Assembly: GCA_002811645.1 (NCBI GenBank)
Contig: PDIP01000036.1
Location: 247,506-311,505, forward strand
Source of the DNA: Corallochytrium limacisporum
Taxonomy: Eukaryota > Opisthokonta
Length of the DNA stretch: 64,000 nucleotides
Direction of reading: 5' to 3'
Made by a program: the position numbers and the translations under genes. Shown here piece after piece: positions 23,209 to 33,420 of this stretch. How positions within the stretch are numbered: the first letter of the stretch is position 1; each line of letters starts with the position of its first letter. The notes under the pieces are model-generated. The model worked only from the letters and a program-made list of their open reading frames with translations. It did no database searches and was not told the origin of the DNA.

Positions 23209-25860
23209 TCAGGAGTTGGCTTCCAGCATGGCAAAGTGCTGGGCCCATGCATCAAGTGAGCTCTGATTCGCAGCGCGGAAGAACCAGCTTACACTCCCCT
23301 GTCCATTGATTCTGAAGGCCAGGGACTCGTCACGAACCCTCCCTTTTTCAATAACTTTGGTGCTAGGATCGTCCTTTGGAAGACAGCACAGCTGGAATTT
23401 GGACTTCTGGGCTACCGCCTCGTTCCAGGTACCCTTTGGCTTTTTCTTGAACACAAAGAGGCAACCATCCCGACTAACCAACCAGACTTGCTTCCATTTG
23501 TTCTTCACTCGCAGTTCAACTGGTCCCTCACAGGGTAGGTAGTCAAGGTTCGCGGGCGAAAGAGATTTTGATGGAACAAACAGCTGTTCTTTGACGGCAC
23601 CATCGGAGTCTTTTTCGGCGGCGTCAACTAAGGCTTCATTGCCTCCCGGAATAGTACCGACAGTGACAGGCGCGGGTTTGCCCGCCGACACGTCAGAGGG
23701 ACTCCGCCTCGCAACCACAGGCGCAGTTGATCCAGTCTTCAGCACCACCAGGGAAGGCATGTGCTCGTAAGGCTTCAGACCAGCAGCATCGGTTGCTTCA
23801 AGGTCTGCACCGTTCCACACGAGGAAGTGACACATCTTCTCAAACCCATTCCTAGCTGCTTCATGGAGTAGCAAAGTCGTGCCATGGTCAACAGAACTAT
23901 TCACATCGGCGTTATGTGCAACTGATACATGAGCCAATTCCAAATTATTCTGCTGTACGGCAAGCCTAAGGGTATTGTTTGGGCTGTCCGTTAATTCCCA
24001 GGTGCCAAGTCCCACACGGTCTGCATATTTGGACTTCACAAGCGCGGGACGATCGCTTGGGACAGGCTCAGGCGGATTTGCCCAGTAACTGCGGTTGACG
24101 ATAGTGTTTCCAAGGTCCGCTAACATACGCAGTGTGGCATCACTCCAGCGATCAAGAGCAAACGAGCGCACCTTCGAAACATGTGTGCCAACCTGGCGAT
24201 GGGCCCCTGAGCACTCAATGCACATCAGGGCCCCTAAATTGAGCGATGCCCATTCAGGATTAGGCTGCCCGCAATCAACACACTTGTCATTGCCCGGTGC
24301 GTTCTTAACGACTTTGATGAGCTCAGGGTCAGCCTTCACCTCACGCTGCGTACCATCGTGAAATTGATCCAGGGCAGACAGGATTCCAGCTTGCAGACGC
24401 TGAACCCATAGGTTGAAATCACTCGTGGAATCCGCCTGTAGCTCAATAGTTTGATTTGGCCACACAAGTTGGAAGCAATTTCGGCGCACCGTGTGTTCCA
24501 ATGGTTTCACAGTGCACAACTGCAAGGTTCCCAGGGGACGAAGGGGGGCGAGGTCATCATCGTTTGTAAATTCGTCGCCCTCTGGAGAATCCGAAAGGTT
24601 TGACTGCTGTGACAGTGATCCGGCATCATGGTCTGGATGGTCGTTGTCATCCTCAGTAGCGTAGGATTCACTTACAGATACCGGCAAATCATTCTCTTCA
24701 TCGTCCCGCAGAATACTGGGACCATTTTCCATTACACTAGCTCGCCGCATGTTGGGTACGTTCCAAGGCTCATCGCCAGGGTCAGGGTCATGCACATTCG
24801 GTTGGCTTGAGGATTGGGTTTCCTCTGCAACATCCGGGACTGATTGAGGTGGCACCACCGTCGGTGTGGCCGCCTTGTTTCCGAGGCTGGTGTAGACAGG
24901 ATCTTCGAGGGCAGCGTGCATCTGGTCCTCCATTCTCGAAATGCGTGTGCGGAAGTTCGCCTGTGCGACAGCCCTGCGTTGCGAATACAGGGTACCATCC
25001 GCAATGGTGAAGAACCTTCTCGCCCATCGAGGCTTCTTCGCAGTGCCCGTGTTAATGTTGAGATATCCACGGAAAACTTCTCGTGGGTCCGATTTCTGAT
25101 GAGAATTCGAAGCACCAGACTCGATCTGCGCAGTGAGCTCCTGTTTTGTTGCGGCAAGGATTCCAGCCTCCTTCTCAGTTCTCTCGATGCATTTCTGCTT
25201 GGCTTTTTGTAGCTCCTCGACTACTATTGCCATCTCATCACGACGTTTCAACAACTCACTACAGTAGTGCACTTCCGTTTCGGCCAGGGCAATGAACGCA
25301 TCGAGAATTGCAACTTCCGAGTCTTGCATAGCAGCATGGATATGTTGGACAAGATTTACAGATTTCATGCGATATTTGTTCTCACTCTGTTTCGCAGTGC
25401 TTTCCAGCCCAGTGTAGTCAGTAACTTTCTTATCAGCAATCCAACAGGCCTTCAAGTCTTCGATAGCTTGTTTGTCGGCCTTGTCGAACTGTCTCCAAGC
25501 TGCCTTGGCCTTTGGCAAAGTTTCGTTCCGCAATTGCAATTTTGAGTTTTCCGCTAATTTACGTCTCTCCAATGCAAATTTCACCTCAAGATCGCTTCGT
25601 ACCATTGAATTCTCCTTCAAACGTAAAAGTGGCTTTTCCCATTCTGCTCCGGGGACCATTATACTGTCCATTTCGTCTGAGTACCGCTTCTGTGCCGTGC
25701 TAAACATCTGAGAAACCTTGGTCTGCTCTTGGGCCAAGTCATAGATGGCATACATTGCCCCGCCCCGATTCTGCAAGACTGCAGCATACCCCTTGAGGGC
25801 GGCGCGGAAGGTGGGACTGTCCTCCACCGCTTCCTTCGCGAGGTTTGCCATACGATCCAT
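23209..25860 (-). CDS. ACAP: BAR-PH-ArfGAP-ankyrin-PH protein (ACAP/ASAP-like)
   Basis: 883 aa, single exon, ATG at 25860. It should stimulate GTP hydrolysis on ARF GTPases at curved membranes. Domains in order: helical BAR domain, about 1-250; a PH domain split by a ~140-residue acidic, Ser-rich insertion (first half 264-304, second half about 445-500, ending FNLWVQRLQAG); ArfGAP, 512-625, with zinc cysteines C527, C530, C547, C550 (CVDC, 16 residues, CIEC) and the arginine finger R555 in SGAHRQVG; ankyrin repeats, about 636-700; and a second C-terminal PH domain, about 775-880 (KNKWKQVWLVSRDGCLFVF). Human ACAPs stop after the ankyrins, so the last PH is an addition. The order BAR-PH-GAP-ANK is characteristic of ACAP/ASAP/AGAP relatives. 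It lies in tandem with ubinuclein (343 nt upstream end to end) and converges with fumarase. Confidence 0.93.
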   Translation of the reverse strand: MDRMANLAKEAVEDSPTFRAALKGYAAVLQNRGGAMYAIYDLAQEQTKVSQMFSTAQKRYSDEMDSIMVPGAEWEKPLLRLKENSMVRSDLEVKFALERRKLAENSKLQLRNETLPKAKAAWRQFDKADKQAIEDLKACWIADKKVTDYTGLESTAKQSENKYRMKSVNLVQHIHAAMQDSEVAILDAFIALAETEVHYCSELLKRRDEMAIVVEELQKAKQKCIERTEKEAGILAATKQELTAQIESGASNSHQKSDPREVFRGYLNINTGTAKKPRWARRFFTIADGTLYSQRRAVAQANFRTRISRMEDQMHAALEDPVYTSLGNKAATPTVVPPQSVPDVAEETQSSSQPNVHDPDPGDEPWNVPNMRRASVMENGPSILRDDEENDLPVSVSESYATEDDNDHPDHDAGSLSQQSNLSDSPEGDEFTNDDDLAPLRPLGTLQLCTVKPLEHTVRRNCFQLVWPNQTIELQADSTSDFNLWVQRLQAGILSALDQFHDGTQREVKADPELIKVVKNAPGNDKCVDCGQPNPEWASLNLGALMCIECSGAHRQVGTHVSKVRSFALDRWSDATLRMLADLGNTIVNRSYWANPPEPVPSDRPALVKSKYADRVGLGTWELTDSPNNTLRLAVQQNNLELAHVSVAHNADVNSSVDHGTTLLLHEAARNGFEKMCHFLVWNGADLEATDAAGLKPYEHMPSLVVLKTGSTAPVVARRSPSDVSAGKPAPVTVGTIPGGNEALVDAAEKDSDGAVKEQLFVPSKSLSPANLDYLPCEGPVELRVKNKWKQVWLVSRDGCLFVFKKKPKGTWNEAVAQKSKFQLCCLPKDDPSTKVIEKGRVRDESLAFRINGQGSVSWFFRAANQSSLDAWAQHFAMLEANS

Positions 25861-26203
25861 GGCCTACCACTTTATTTGATAAGCATGGCCTATTTTCCTG
25901 CCGTATGTGTCATGTCATCATATTCTGTCTCATGGAATATTATCTTGCCTGTGTGAAGTTTAGTACCCGTCACAGACGCCTACGACGTCGTTTGTTGGCG
26001 AGCAAACGATACTCCTTGCCCTCGCAGAGACAAAACGTTCCCCCACCACACTAGCAGCCGTGTTCGTCCCTACCCGATCGCATCTACCACTGCTGACTGG
26101 GCATGGTGAGGTGAGATGTAGGGTGAATGAACTTTGTGAGTACATGAAATTCTTTTTGAGTTGTTTTTATTACATCATGGTGACAGGGCCTCAGTCACAG
26201 AAT
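25861..26203. other. Intergenic region between ArfGAP and ubinuclein genes
   Basis: 343 nt between tandem minus-strand genes: ArfGAP 5' region and ubinuclein 3' end. The only feature seen is the minus-strand AATAAA at 26166-26171. Confidence 0.6.
26166..26171 (-). terminator. Poly(A) signal AATAAA of the ubinuclein gene
   Basis: The plus strand reads TTTATT, giving AATAAA on the minus strand 33 nt past the ubinuclein stop codon, a normal position for a cleavage/polyadenylation signal. Confidence 0.6.
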
Positions 26204-28375
26204 TCACCGGCGTTGCTGCTGGTTGTAATATGAATTGTGGTAGTAGTGTTGACCCTGCTGTGGGTAGTGTCCGTGCTGAGGGTACTGGTGCTGTTGGTAG
26301 TACGGGGGTCGTCCTACTGGGTTGCCATAGGCCGACGTCGCAGAACCAGGCTGTTGTGGACGGTACGCAGAGTGACCGTACTGAGGATGATGTGCATATC
26401 CCGGATGGGGCTGTTGGTACTGGGTATGAGTTTGCTGATGCGGTTGCTGTGGAGGCTGTGGGGCCTGAGGTGCTGCTTGTGCTCGAGGGGGAGCGTTTGC
26501 TGTAGGCGCTTGTGGCGGGACAGTTGGTGGCCGTCCGCCTCTCACCGGCGGCTGAGCAGCCCTGGGCTTGGGACCAGGTGCCACTGGGAAGGAACCATGG
26601 AACTGTTTGTCGGTTTGTCCAGACTGGCCTGCATTTGTGTTTTGTGGCAGAGTTTGGTTCTGATATCCACTAGATTGGGTCGATGGCGTAGACTTTGAAG
26701 CGCCTCTTGGTTGCGGTGAGTGTGACGGCGACAAAACCGGTCCCCTGTTGTTCGGGTCAGCAGCTGGTTTCTCATCTTTTTTGTTGTACTGTTTCGGTGC
26801 TGAACCTCCCTGCGCCACTTGCTGTGGGTGTTTCGGCGGTGCAACCACTGGAGAAGCTGGGGCTGGGGTGGATGCACTTGCAGCTACCGCAATAGGTGCG
26901 GGCTGTATGGGATTCTTTGACTTTGGAGGATTCTTCGGCTTGCTTGGCCCTGACGCTCGCGCAGCTGCTGCGTCCCTTTCAGCCTCAGTGACTGGAGCTT
27001 TACTGCCTGGTTTGTCACCGGCACCCTGGACAGAATCTTGAGGTTCTGTTTTCACCTTGGGCTTCGATGGGGTTGATCTACTCTTTTGTTCCTTCTTGGG
27101 CTTCTTCTTCAGGTCCTTTTCGTTTTCCTTTGGTCCATGTCCGGGTTCGTCATCCTCGGAGATGCTCTCAGCTTCACTAGCATCTTCTAGGACATCTTTA
27201 GGGTCCTGAACGCCCTTCTTTTGGCGCTGCATAAAGTTGGGATCTTCTTGGTTGTGGTATACACGCAAAACTTGGTCCAGTCTTAAATTGAATTCCGGAT
27301 GGAGGCGCATCAATTTCTTGCGCCATAGAGTTCGGATTTCCTCCTCGACGACACCGCGTTTCCTAGCTCTTTCTTTGCGAATATAGTCACGAAGCGTCTG
27401 TTTCGAGGTAAACTGACGATTGTCATAGAAGCAACGTTCACCAATCGCATCAAACATGATTCCCAGCGTATGTCGAATATCATCATTGAGGGGAATGTTT
27501 CGCCGCCGTCCTTCCTGCTTCGCAAGGGCTGTGAAAGCTTCCTTGTTGGCTTCGACATGTTCGGAGAGCTGTGTCTTAAGGACGCGTTCCATGTTTTCTA
27601 GCAGTTTACGTGCCTTCTCTTTCGATACCTCTGCCTCATAGCGATTGATGCGCTTTCTGATGGTCAACTCGGTGACGCCGGTACGACGGGCAATCCATTG
27701 GATGGCATCCTTACGTTCCAGGCCGACCTTACTGCATGTCTGTGAGATAGCCAACATGACATCATTGAGATCCTCCCAGCTGCCACCCTGCTTCTCGAAG
27801 AACTCCTTCGTAAGGTGTGCCATGGGACCATCAACCATAAACTCATCAACTTCCTGTTCACGCTCCGGGTCATCACCTTTCTTTTTCATAGACCTGGGTC
27901 TGATTGCGCTCTTGGGCTTCGCGGTTGGGGACTCCTCTTCCGACTCTTCGTCAGTGTAAACCTCTAGCTCGCCACTGTGCACAAAAAAGCCACCATACTT
28001 CGTGGTCAGCTTTTTCGTTGCCCTTTCATCGAAATTCTCTTCATCATCGATAAATGAGTCTGCTGTATCGTAGTCATCATCGTCCTTTTTTCTTGTGACT
28101 TTTCGAGGCGGCGGCGGTTTAACGACACCGTTCTTGTCCTGTTCGAGGGCTTCCTCCTCCTCTTCTTCACCTGCAGCGTTCACAGTCTTTTTTGTCCGCC
28201 CGGCTAAAGTGAAGTAGTCGACATCGTAATTGGTGGTGATGTCGACCTTAATGCGTTTGAGCTTTACTGAAGGCTCCATTGACTTGTCTGTTTCCAGGTC
28301 AGTACCATTCGGCACGGTGCCTTGGTCACTTGATTCGTCCACGGCCTCAGACGACCTCTTTAATTCTGCAACCAT
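26204..28375 (-). CDS. UBN1: Ubinuclein / Hpc2 family histone H3.3 chaperone subunit
   Basis: 723 aa, one exon, ATG at 28375. Ubinuclein is the H3.3-binding subunit of the HIRA complex, which deposits H3.3-H4 independently of replication in the nucleus. The Hpc2-related domain is at about 98-140: DYDTADSFIDDEENFDE followed by LTTKYGGFFVHSGELE, the diagnostic IDD...TKYGGF...G pattern. A helical middle domain (about 185-370; SWEDLNDVMLAIS, RTLWRKKLMRLHPEF) corresponds to the conserved ubinuclein middle region. The last ~240 residues are a disordered Pro/Gln/Lys-rich, prion-like tail (many PQ, YQQ and GH repeats). Acidic runs flank the N-terminal part. It is shorter than human UBN1 (1134 aa). 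An AATAAA lies 33 nt past the stop. Upstream, 28525-28538 shares a 13-nt element with the SRC gene's 5' region. Confidence 0.9.
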   Translation of the reverse strand: MVAELKRSSEAVDESSDQGTVPNGTDLETDKSMEPSVKLKRIKVDITTNYDVDYFTLAGRTKKTVNAAGEEEEEEALEQDKNGVVKPPPPRKVTRKKDDDDYDTADSFIDDEENFDERATKKLTTKYGGFFVHSGELEVYTDEESEEESPTAKPKSAIRPRSMKKKGDDPEREQEVDEFMVDGPMAHLTKEFFEKQGGSWEDLNDVMLAISQTCSKVGLERKDAIQWIARRTGVTELTIRKRINRYEAEVSKEKARKLLENMERVLKTQLSEHVEANKEAFTALAKQEGRRRNIPLNDDIRHTLGIMFDAIGERCFYDNRQFTSKQTLRDYIRKERARKRGVVEEEIRTLWRKKLMRLHPEFNLRLDQVLRVYHNQEDPNFMQRQKKGVQDPKDVLEDASEAESISEDDEPGHGPKENEKDLKKKPKKEQKSRSTPSKPKVKTEPQDSVQGAGDKPGSKAPVTEAERDAAAARASGPSKPKNPPKSKNPIQPAPIAVAASASTPAPASPVVAPPKHPQQVAQGGSAPKQYNKKDEKPAADPNNRGPVLSPSHSPQPRGASKSTPSTQSSGYQNQTLPQNTNAGQSGQTDKQFHGSFPVAPGPKPRAAQPPVRGGRPPTVPPQAPTANAPPRAQAAPQAPQPPQQPHQQTHTQYQQPHPGYAHHPQYGHSAYRPQQPGSATSAYGNPVGRPPYYQQHQYPQHGHYPQQGQHYYHNSYYNQQQRR

Positions 28376-31300
28376 GTTGAAGCTAATGATTCAACTGCAC
28401 CTTCTTGTCATTTTCATGTCATCATATTTATATTCTCTTAAATTATGCTTGTTGTGTACGTTGAGTATGAAGTCTTTGCAGGTCCCTTGATTTGCAAACG
28501 TGAGGTCTTATCAAGGTACTGATTATCGGTAATTTTCCTACCTTTTCCGTCACCGAAGAAACAGTTTCACTTGGAGAGTATTTTTGTCTTCGAAAAGAGG
28601 AAGATAATCACCGAATTTGTTCAACGAAGCAAATATGATGCATGAGGTCTCTGCCCATTCTCTACACATCCAAACATGACCGCGGAAACCAAGCAGGCCC
28701 TTCATCGCCGGCAATGCGCCTCCACTGTTGCCGGGCCCGTGTCTTGGTGCCGTCTTTTCGCTCCCTCCAAACTCTTTTGCCTTCCCCCTTCGGTCCTTGC
28801 GATGCTTCTTTTCGCGCAAAGAAGCTTGCGAATGGTCGCCTGTACGAAGACGGTCCACGTTCCCTATGTTATGAACTAATTTTTCCCCCGTATGAAACGT
28901 ATCCCATAAATTTCGCTTTCGTGGGGTGAGGGAAGGAGCTAAATAAAATAGACCGCCATGCAAGCCATGCCCTTGCGCTCATAGTTCGACAGACTTTCGG
29001 GGAGCGGGTCATGGTCATGTAAAACCTATAGTATATTTTGAGTAAAACTTCAACAGAAGAAGTCAAAACAGGCTACCGCTTCTTTCATTTTCTTCTGTCC
29101 AACTTTTTTTAAGCGATTAGCCTTCCTCGTTGGACAGTCGTAACATTCACTATGGGAATGGTCCCGTTACACAGAAACATGCTGCTTGCTAGCTCTGCGC
29201 TTTGTCTGACGAGCGAGTGCATGCGTTGTGTATCTCATTGAACACAGCACGGGTACCAATAATTAGGACCCCATATAGAGTCATAGGCTTTACAGAGCAG
29301 AGGAAATAAAAAGAGCAACGAAAACGTATCGAAGCAAAGAAGGAGGATAAGGAGGGGCAACTACCCGGTTTAGGAAAAAAAGACACAGGACACGTCGGTG
29401 GATTCGTTCGTAAGTGAGACTCCATACTCAATATATGAACAAAATTATGGTCATGGTATCAACATGGTTCTACAAATTCGCTCCTGGATACCGTGACAGC
29501 AGGATGCTAGTCTCCAGTGTGATCATTTCCTCAAGTCCCGAATGTCCGACCTCTTCCTCGCACTGGCCACCCCAAATTTCTTCTCAGACAGTGCCATAAT
29601 AAATGTGCCGACATGCATTGCGGAACTCAGCAGCGAGAGCGAAGGATGGTACGAAGTTTGGGGGGTGCGGGCGCTCAATTTTGAGAACATGGAACATCTC
29701 GATGCTCGCATGTGGGAGGACATGTTTTTTTGACATGTTGCCTGCGTGTATTTTTGTGGTCCTTGAGGGTAGCGGTCCATGTCAGTAGTTGGTTTTGTTT
29801 GTTGTTCTTTTTGTCTCATGATGATGTCTATTGCCTGGTCACGTTCAAGGGGGGAGCTTTTACGGCAGGCGCGGGAACGACAACGGTGGCAGCAGAGAGG
29901 AACTAGTCATTGACGTGGTTGGAAATCGGACGTATGCGCAAAAGATAAACTTCTCTGGTGTAACGCGAATGATAAGGGCACAGTCAGATTTTATCATCCA
30001 AAAAGTAGAAATGTTGCACAGATGCTTTCTCCGACAGTTAAGCAAAATTCAGATTACGCGTCGCGTACGAAAATACACGTTCATTCATGCCTGTTGGCAA
30101 CATGGCAAATATTCTGTGCTCCTGGGCGTATTCACGATACACAACGAACACAAGGACGCAATTAGTCATCATCATCATCAACATGTTACCATGCCTTGCT
30201 TCCCTATTGCACCGTTCGTTGGTGATACCATATTTCTTTAGTGTGATCTAAACGCTCTTCATGCCACGCTTTCACTATACTGTCAGGGCAGGGCAAACCA
30301 AGGGCGGCGTCCGCGCAAGGCATAGATCTCCTGTTGTTGGTCTCTCCAGATTGTGGATGCAGAAATTGATATATAAAATTGACCACGGATCATTTTTCTC
30401 GTTTCGAAAATTTATTCTTCACAGAAGTAGAGATCTCAGTTGGCAGTCGCCAGCCACAAACAGGACACACAGAGTATCGCGTACGATCGAGAGCGCCCAG
30501 GGGCACTGGGCAGTATAGGATCGGTCGTTCACAGCCGACGCGCGGCTTGAATCAGACGAGCCTTCACGAAACGGTTGCGGTTTCCAAGCATGCAAAAGAA
30601 ATCTACTCTGTTTTCATTGCCCGCCGAGGCTGTTTCACTGGCTCACCGTATGCTATCACGCAAGAAAAAAATCATTCAAATACTTTCACTATGACCCCAG
30701 TATACGTAAAGAAAACGTCAGGAAGATCTGCGGACTCTGTCGCGGAAAGCATGGAGTCATTTGTCTGTTTGCGAGCCTAGTAGCATTGACATCTGTTTGC
30801 CTGTCAAGAATCTGCCATGGCCTGGCCTCCCTAAAATCCCCATTCTCTCACGCCTTGAGGATGTCCAGATCATGTTTACACTGGGAAAGCTACCAATCCC
30901 ATGGAGGACTTTGGCCAATCCACATGCTGTTCAAGTACTATGGGCCGGGCACATATGCACACAGGAACTGACCCGACCCAAAATGGGAACTCATAGCTCC
31001 ACTATACCCGGCTGCAAACCCCACGAGTCTGAAACCCTTCTGAACATGCACAGCGGACATCGTCTGCTTTCAAAGGAAACGAAAGAAAATCCTCTACAGA
31101 CATGGACCATCCATCCATATTGGAAGAGATACCACACCGTGTCCTTTCTCGTAAATCTCCGTTGCTCTGCTACGGGAGTGTAAACGTGCAACCAAATCAT
31201 TTCCCCGGACGTGGTATCAGAGAACACGAGCATCCAACGAGTAAGTACTACTTCACTTTAGTTGTTTCAATATGGTTGCACACTACGTTTGTGATGATGT

Positions 31301-33420
31301 TAATATGTATGGATGGCTTGAAAGCTCCCAGATTTTGAAGCAAAGGACTGAATTGTCAACCGAACAATCAGCGCGTTTTCTTTACTTGTTTAAGTGCTTT
31401 AGAATTCTCGGAAGGACGCACGTCTTTCGAATTCTGCAATAAAGCTAATTACCCACAGTCGAAGCCAATTCGGACAAGTAGGAGGTTCCATCAGTTTGAA
31501 CCTCCCGCACCCACACGCGCACCCACACACAGCAAAAAGAACAATTTGCAAGGAACGCATGAAATGAGTTTCGATATTGAACTGGTGAACGCACATCCCG
31601 GTATACGCACTCTTCTTTCCGTCCTACGCACAGAGTACCGGGACGACCGACCCATCGCGTGCCCCGACGAGAAAGATTTCTCAGTGTACCGAAGAGAACT
31701 CATTTCTATAACAAAGCAATCGAAGGAATGTAACATGTTTCTCCACCATGAAGTCACGAGTGTTTTGCCAGATTGCAGCCGGAAGCGAAGCATGTCATGT
31801 GTATTGCTATCGTTATAGGACCTCAACACCACCATGTCTATACTACCAATAACTGAATGGTTCCTGATCCTGTCACATTTGCCTCCCCTCAACAATTTTG
31901 TTACTTCGTCCCGGTTTCCTCTTTGTCGTCGATTTTCGTCTGCGCTCTGTCTGTTCCTCGGCACGCAGTCATTTTCCTAATCTATTACACGCTTTCTGTG
32001 GTTGAATACCCAGGTGTGACCATGCGCGTCGGAAAGTATTTTCCCGCGACTACCCTGCAAACCCAACAAGAAACAGAGAACAATCCGCTTAATCATCGCT
32101 GGTGGAAACAAACGCGATATATAGTCCACGATCATCCTCTAAACTCGGGTAGAGAAGATACCAAATGCTGAAGACCAAACAATAAGACTACGCACACTGG
32201 GGTCTGTTCCGCACGGAGGTGTACAGGACCTTCTCCGGTGACGTTGTCCACAGTTACAAATTCTCACAGTTTGACGCAAAGTCATACACAGGTAAACATA
32301 GGGCAAGGAATGTCACCTCACCCCTGGACATCCAACATCCATGGCACTATGCGGTGATGAAATTCCTGACGTTCGAAAATATCGCCTGTACGTTTAGTAT
32401 ATATGTCTCCGTTGTTTGCTCATGCGGCTGCATGATGATAAAGTGGGGTTTGCTTGCGGGACATCAGCAAAAATCCACACGAATCGACAACTGTTGGACT
32501 CCTTGCAAACCGTCTACGTCTTTCATAGATTTCGTCGCAGTGTACTATTCGGACGGCTTGCCCCTCCCCTCTGGTGTGGGCCTCTGCTTATCATGCGTTG
32601 CTGTATTCCAGCAAATTAGAAAAGAAAAAGAAAAAGATTAGAAAAAATTCAACGGGATTTGAAGGAAGAAAGAGAAAACACACAAAAAAAACTGAACAAC
32701 TAAGCGTTGGCAATTAAATATCAACAGCGAAATGTTACCATGTCCGTGACCTTGTGCAGTGCTTTACCAAATAATGGCAATATATTTTGTATAAAAAATC
32801 GACTTTTTGGAATCTGTCGACCTATCTAATGCTTGACATCCACCGACATGCAGAATTAGTGGACGGGTCCCACTGGGCCCCGGCCCGGAAACTCCTTTGG
32901 GGCGCGAAATATTTTTTTGCGGTCGATGAATTACTGGTCCATTCATTCCCTATTGGAAGGAGTTCTCCGAATTTCTCTGGAAGAGACTATTCGTATCTCG
33001 CCCCTTCCAGCGCAACAAGGCCGGATTGCACAAGAGGCCCCGCCCCGTCATCGTCGCTCAATCGGGGTGCCCATTCGTTGACACCTTTCGATAATTTTCG
33101 GCTTGGTTCGTTAATGAGTTTATTGTGGTTTCAGTTAGTGTGACAAGGGTGGGCGTTTGGAGTGACCCGCGCGAAACGTTTGAGTTGAGGGGTCAAAAAA
33201 TGTACCCAGCCCTGCCCCGAAGTGAGAACCCAGGAACTTGACCAGTACTTTCAACGACAAAACTGGTCTGTTATTTCATTCAGAGCAGGTACACAAGAAG
33301 CAATGAATTCGTTGTGACTTTGCCGCTTTCAATGTAGGATTGTTTTGGAAGCTGCAGCGCCCTATGTGGTGCAACACCTAGCGCAATGAATGATCCAATG
33401 TGAGGGCGTTGTAGGTTTGC
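28376..33420. other. 5-kb stretch without a recognisable gene
   Basis: All frames are short (at most about 160 codons) and none resembles a known protein or carries an obvious exon chain. It includes a short CATCAT microsatellite (about 30168-30180). There is an in-frame TAG at 33412-33414 just upstream of the next gene. Confidence 0.6.

Noticed and set aside
26161-27041. Plus-strand frames rich in Val, Trp, Arg and Gly opposite ubinuclein
   Set aside because: They are antisense shadows of the Pro/Gln-rich tail of ubinuclein.
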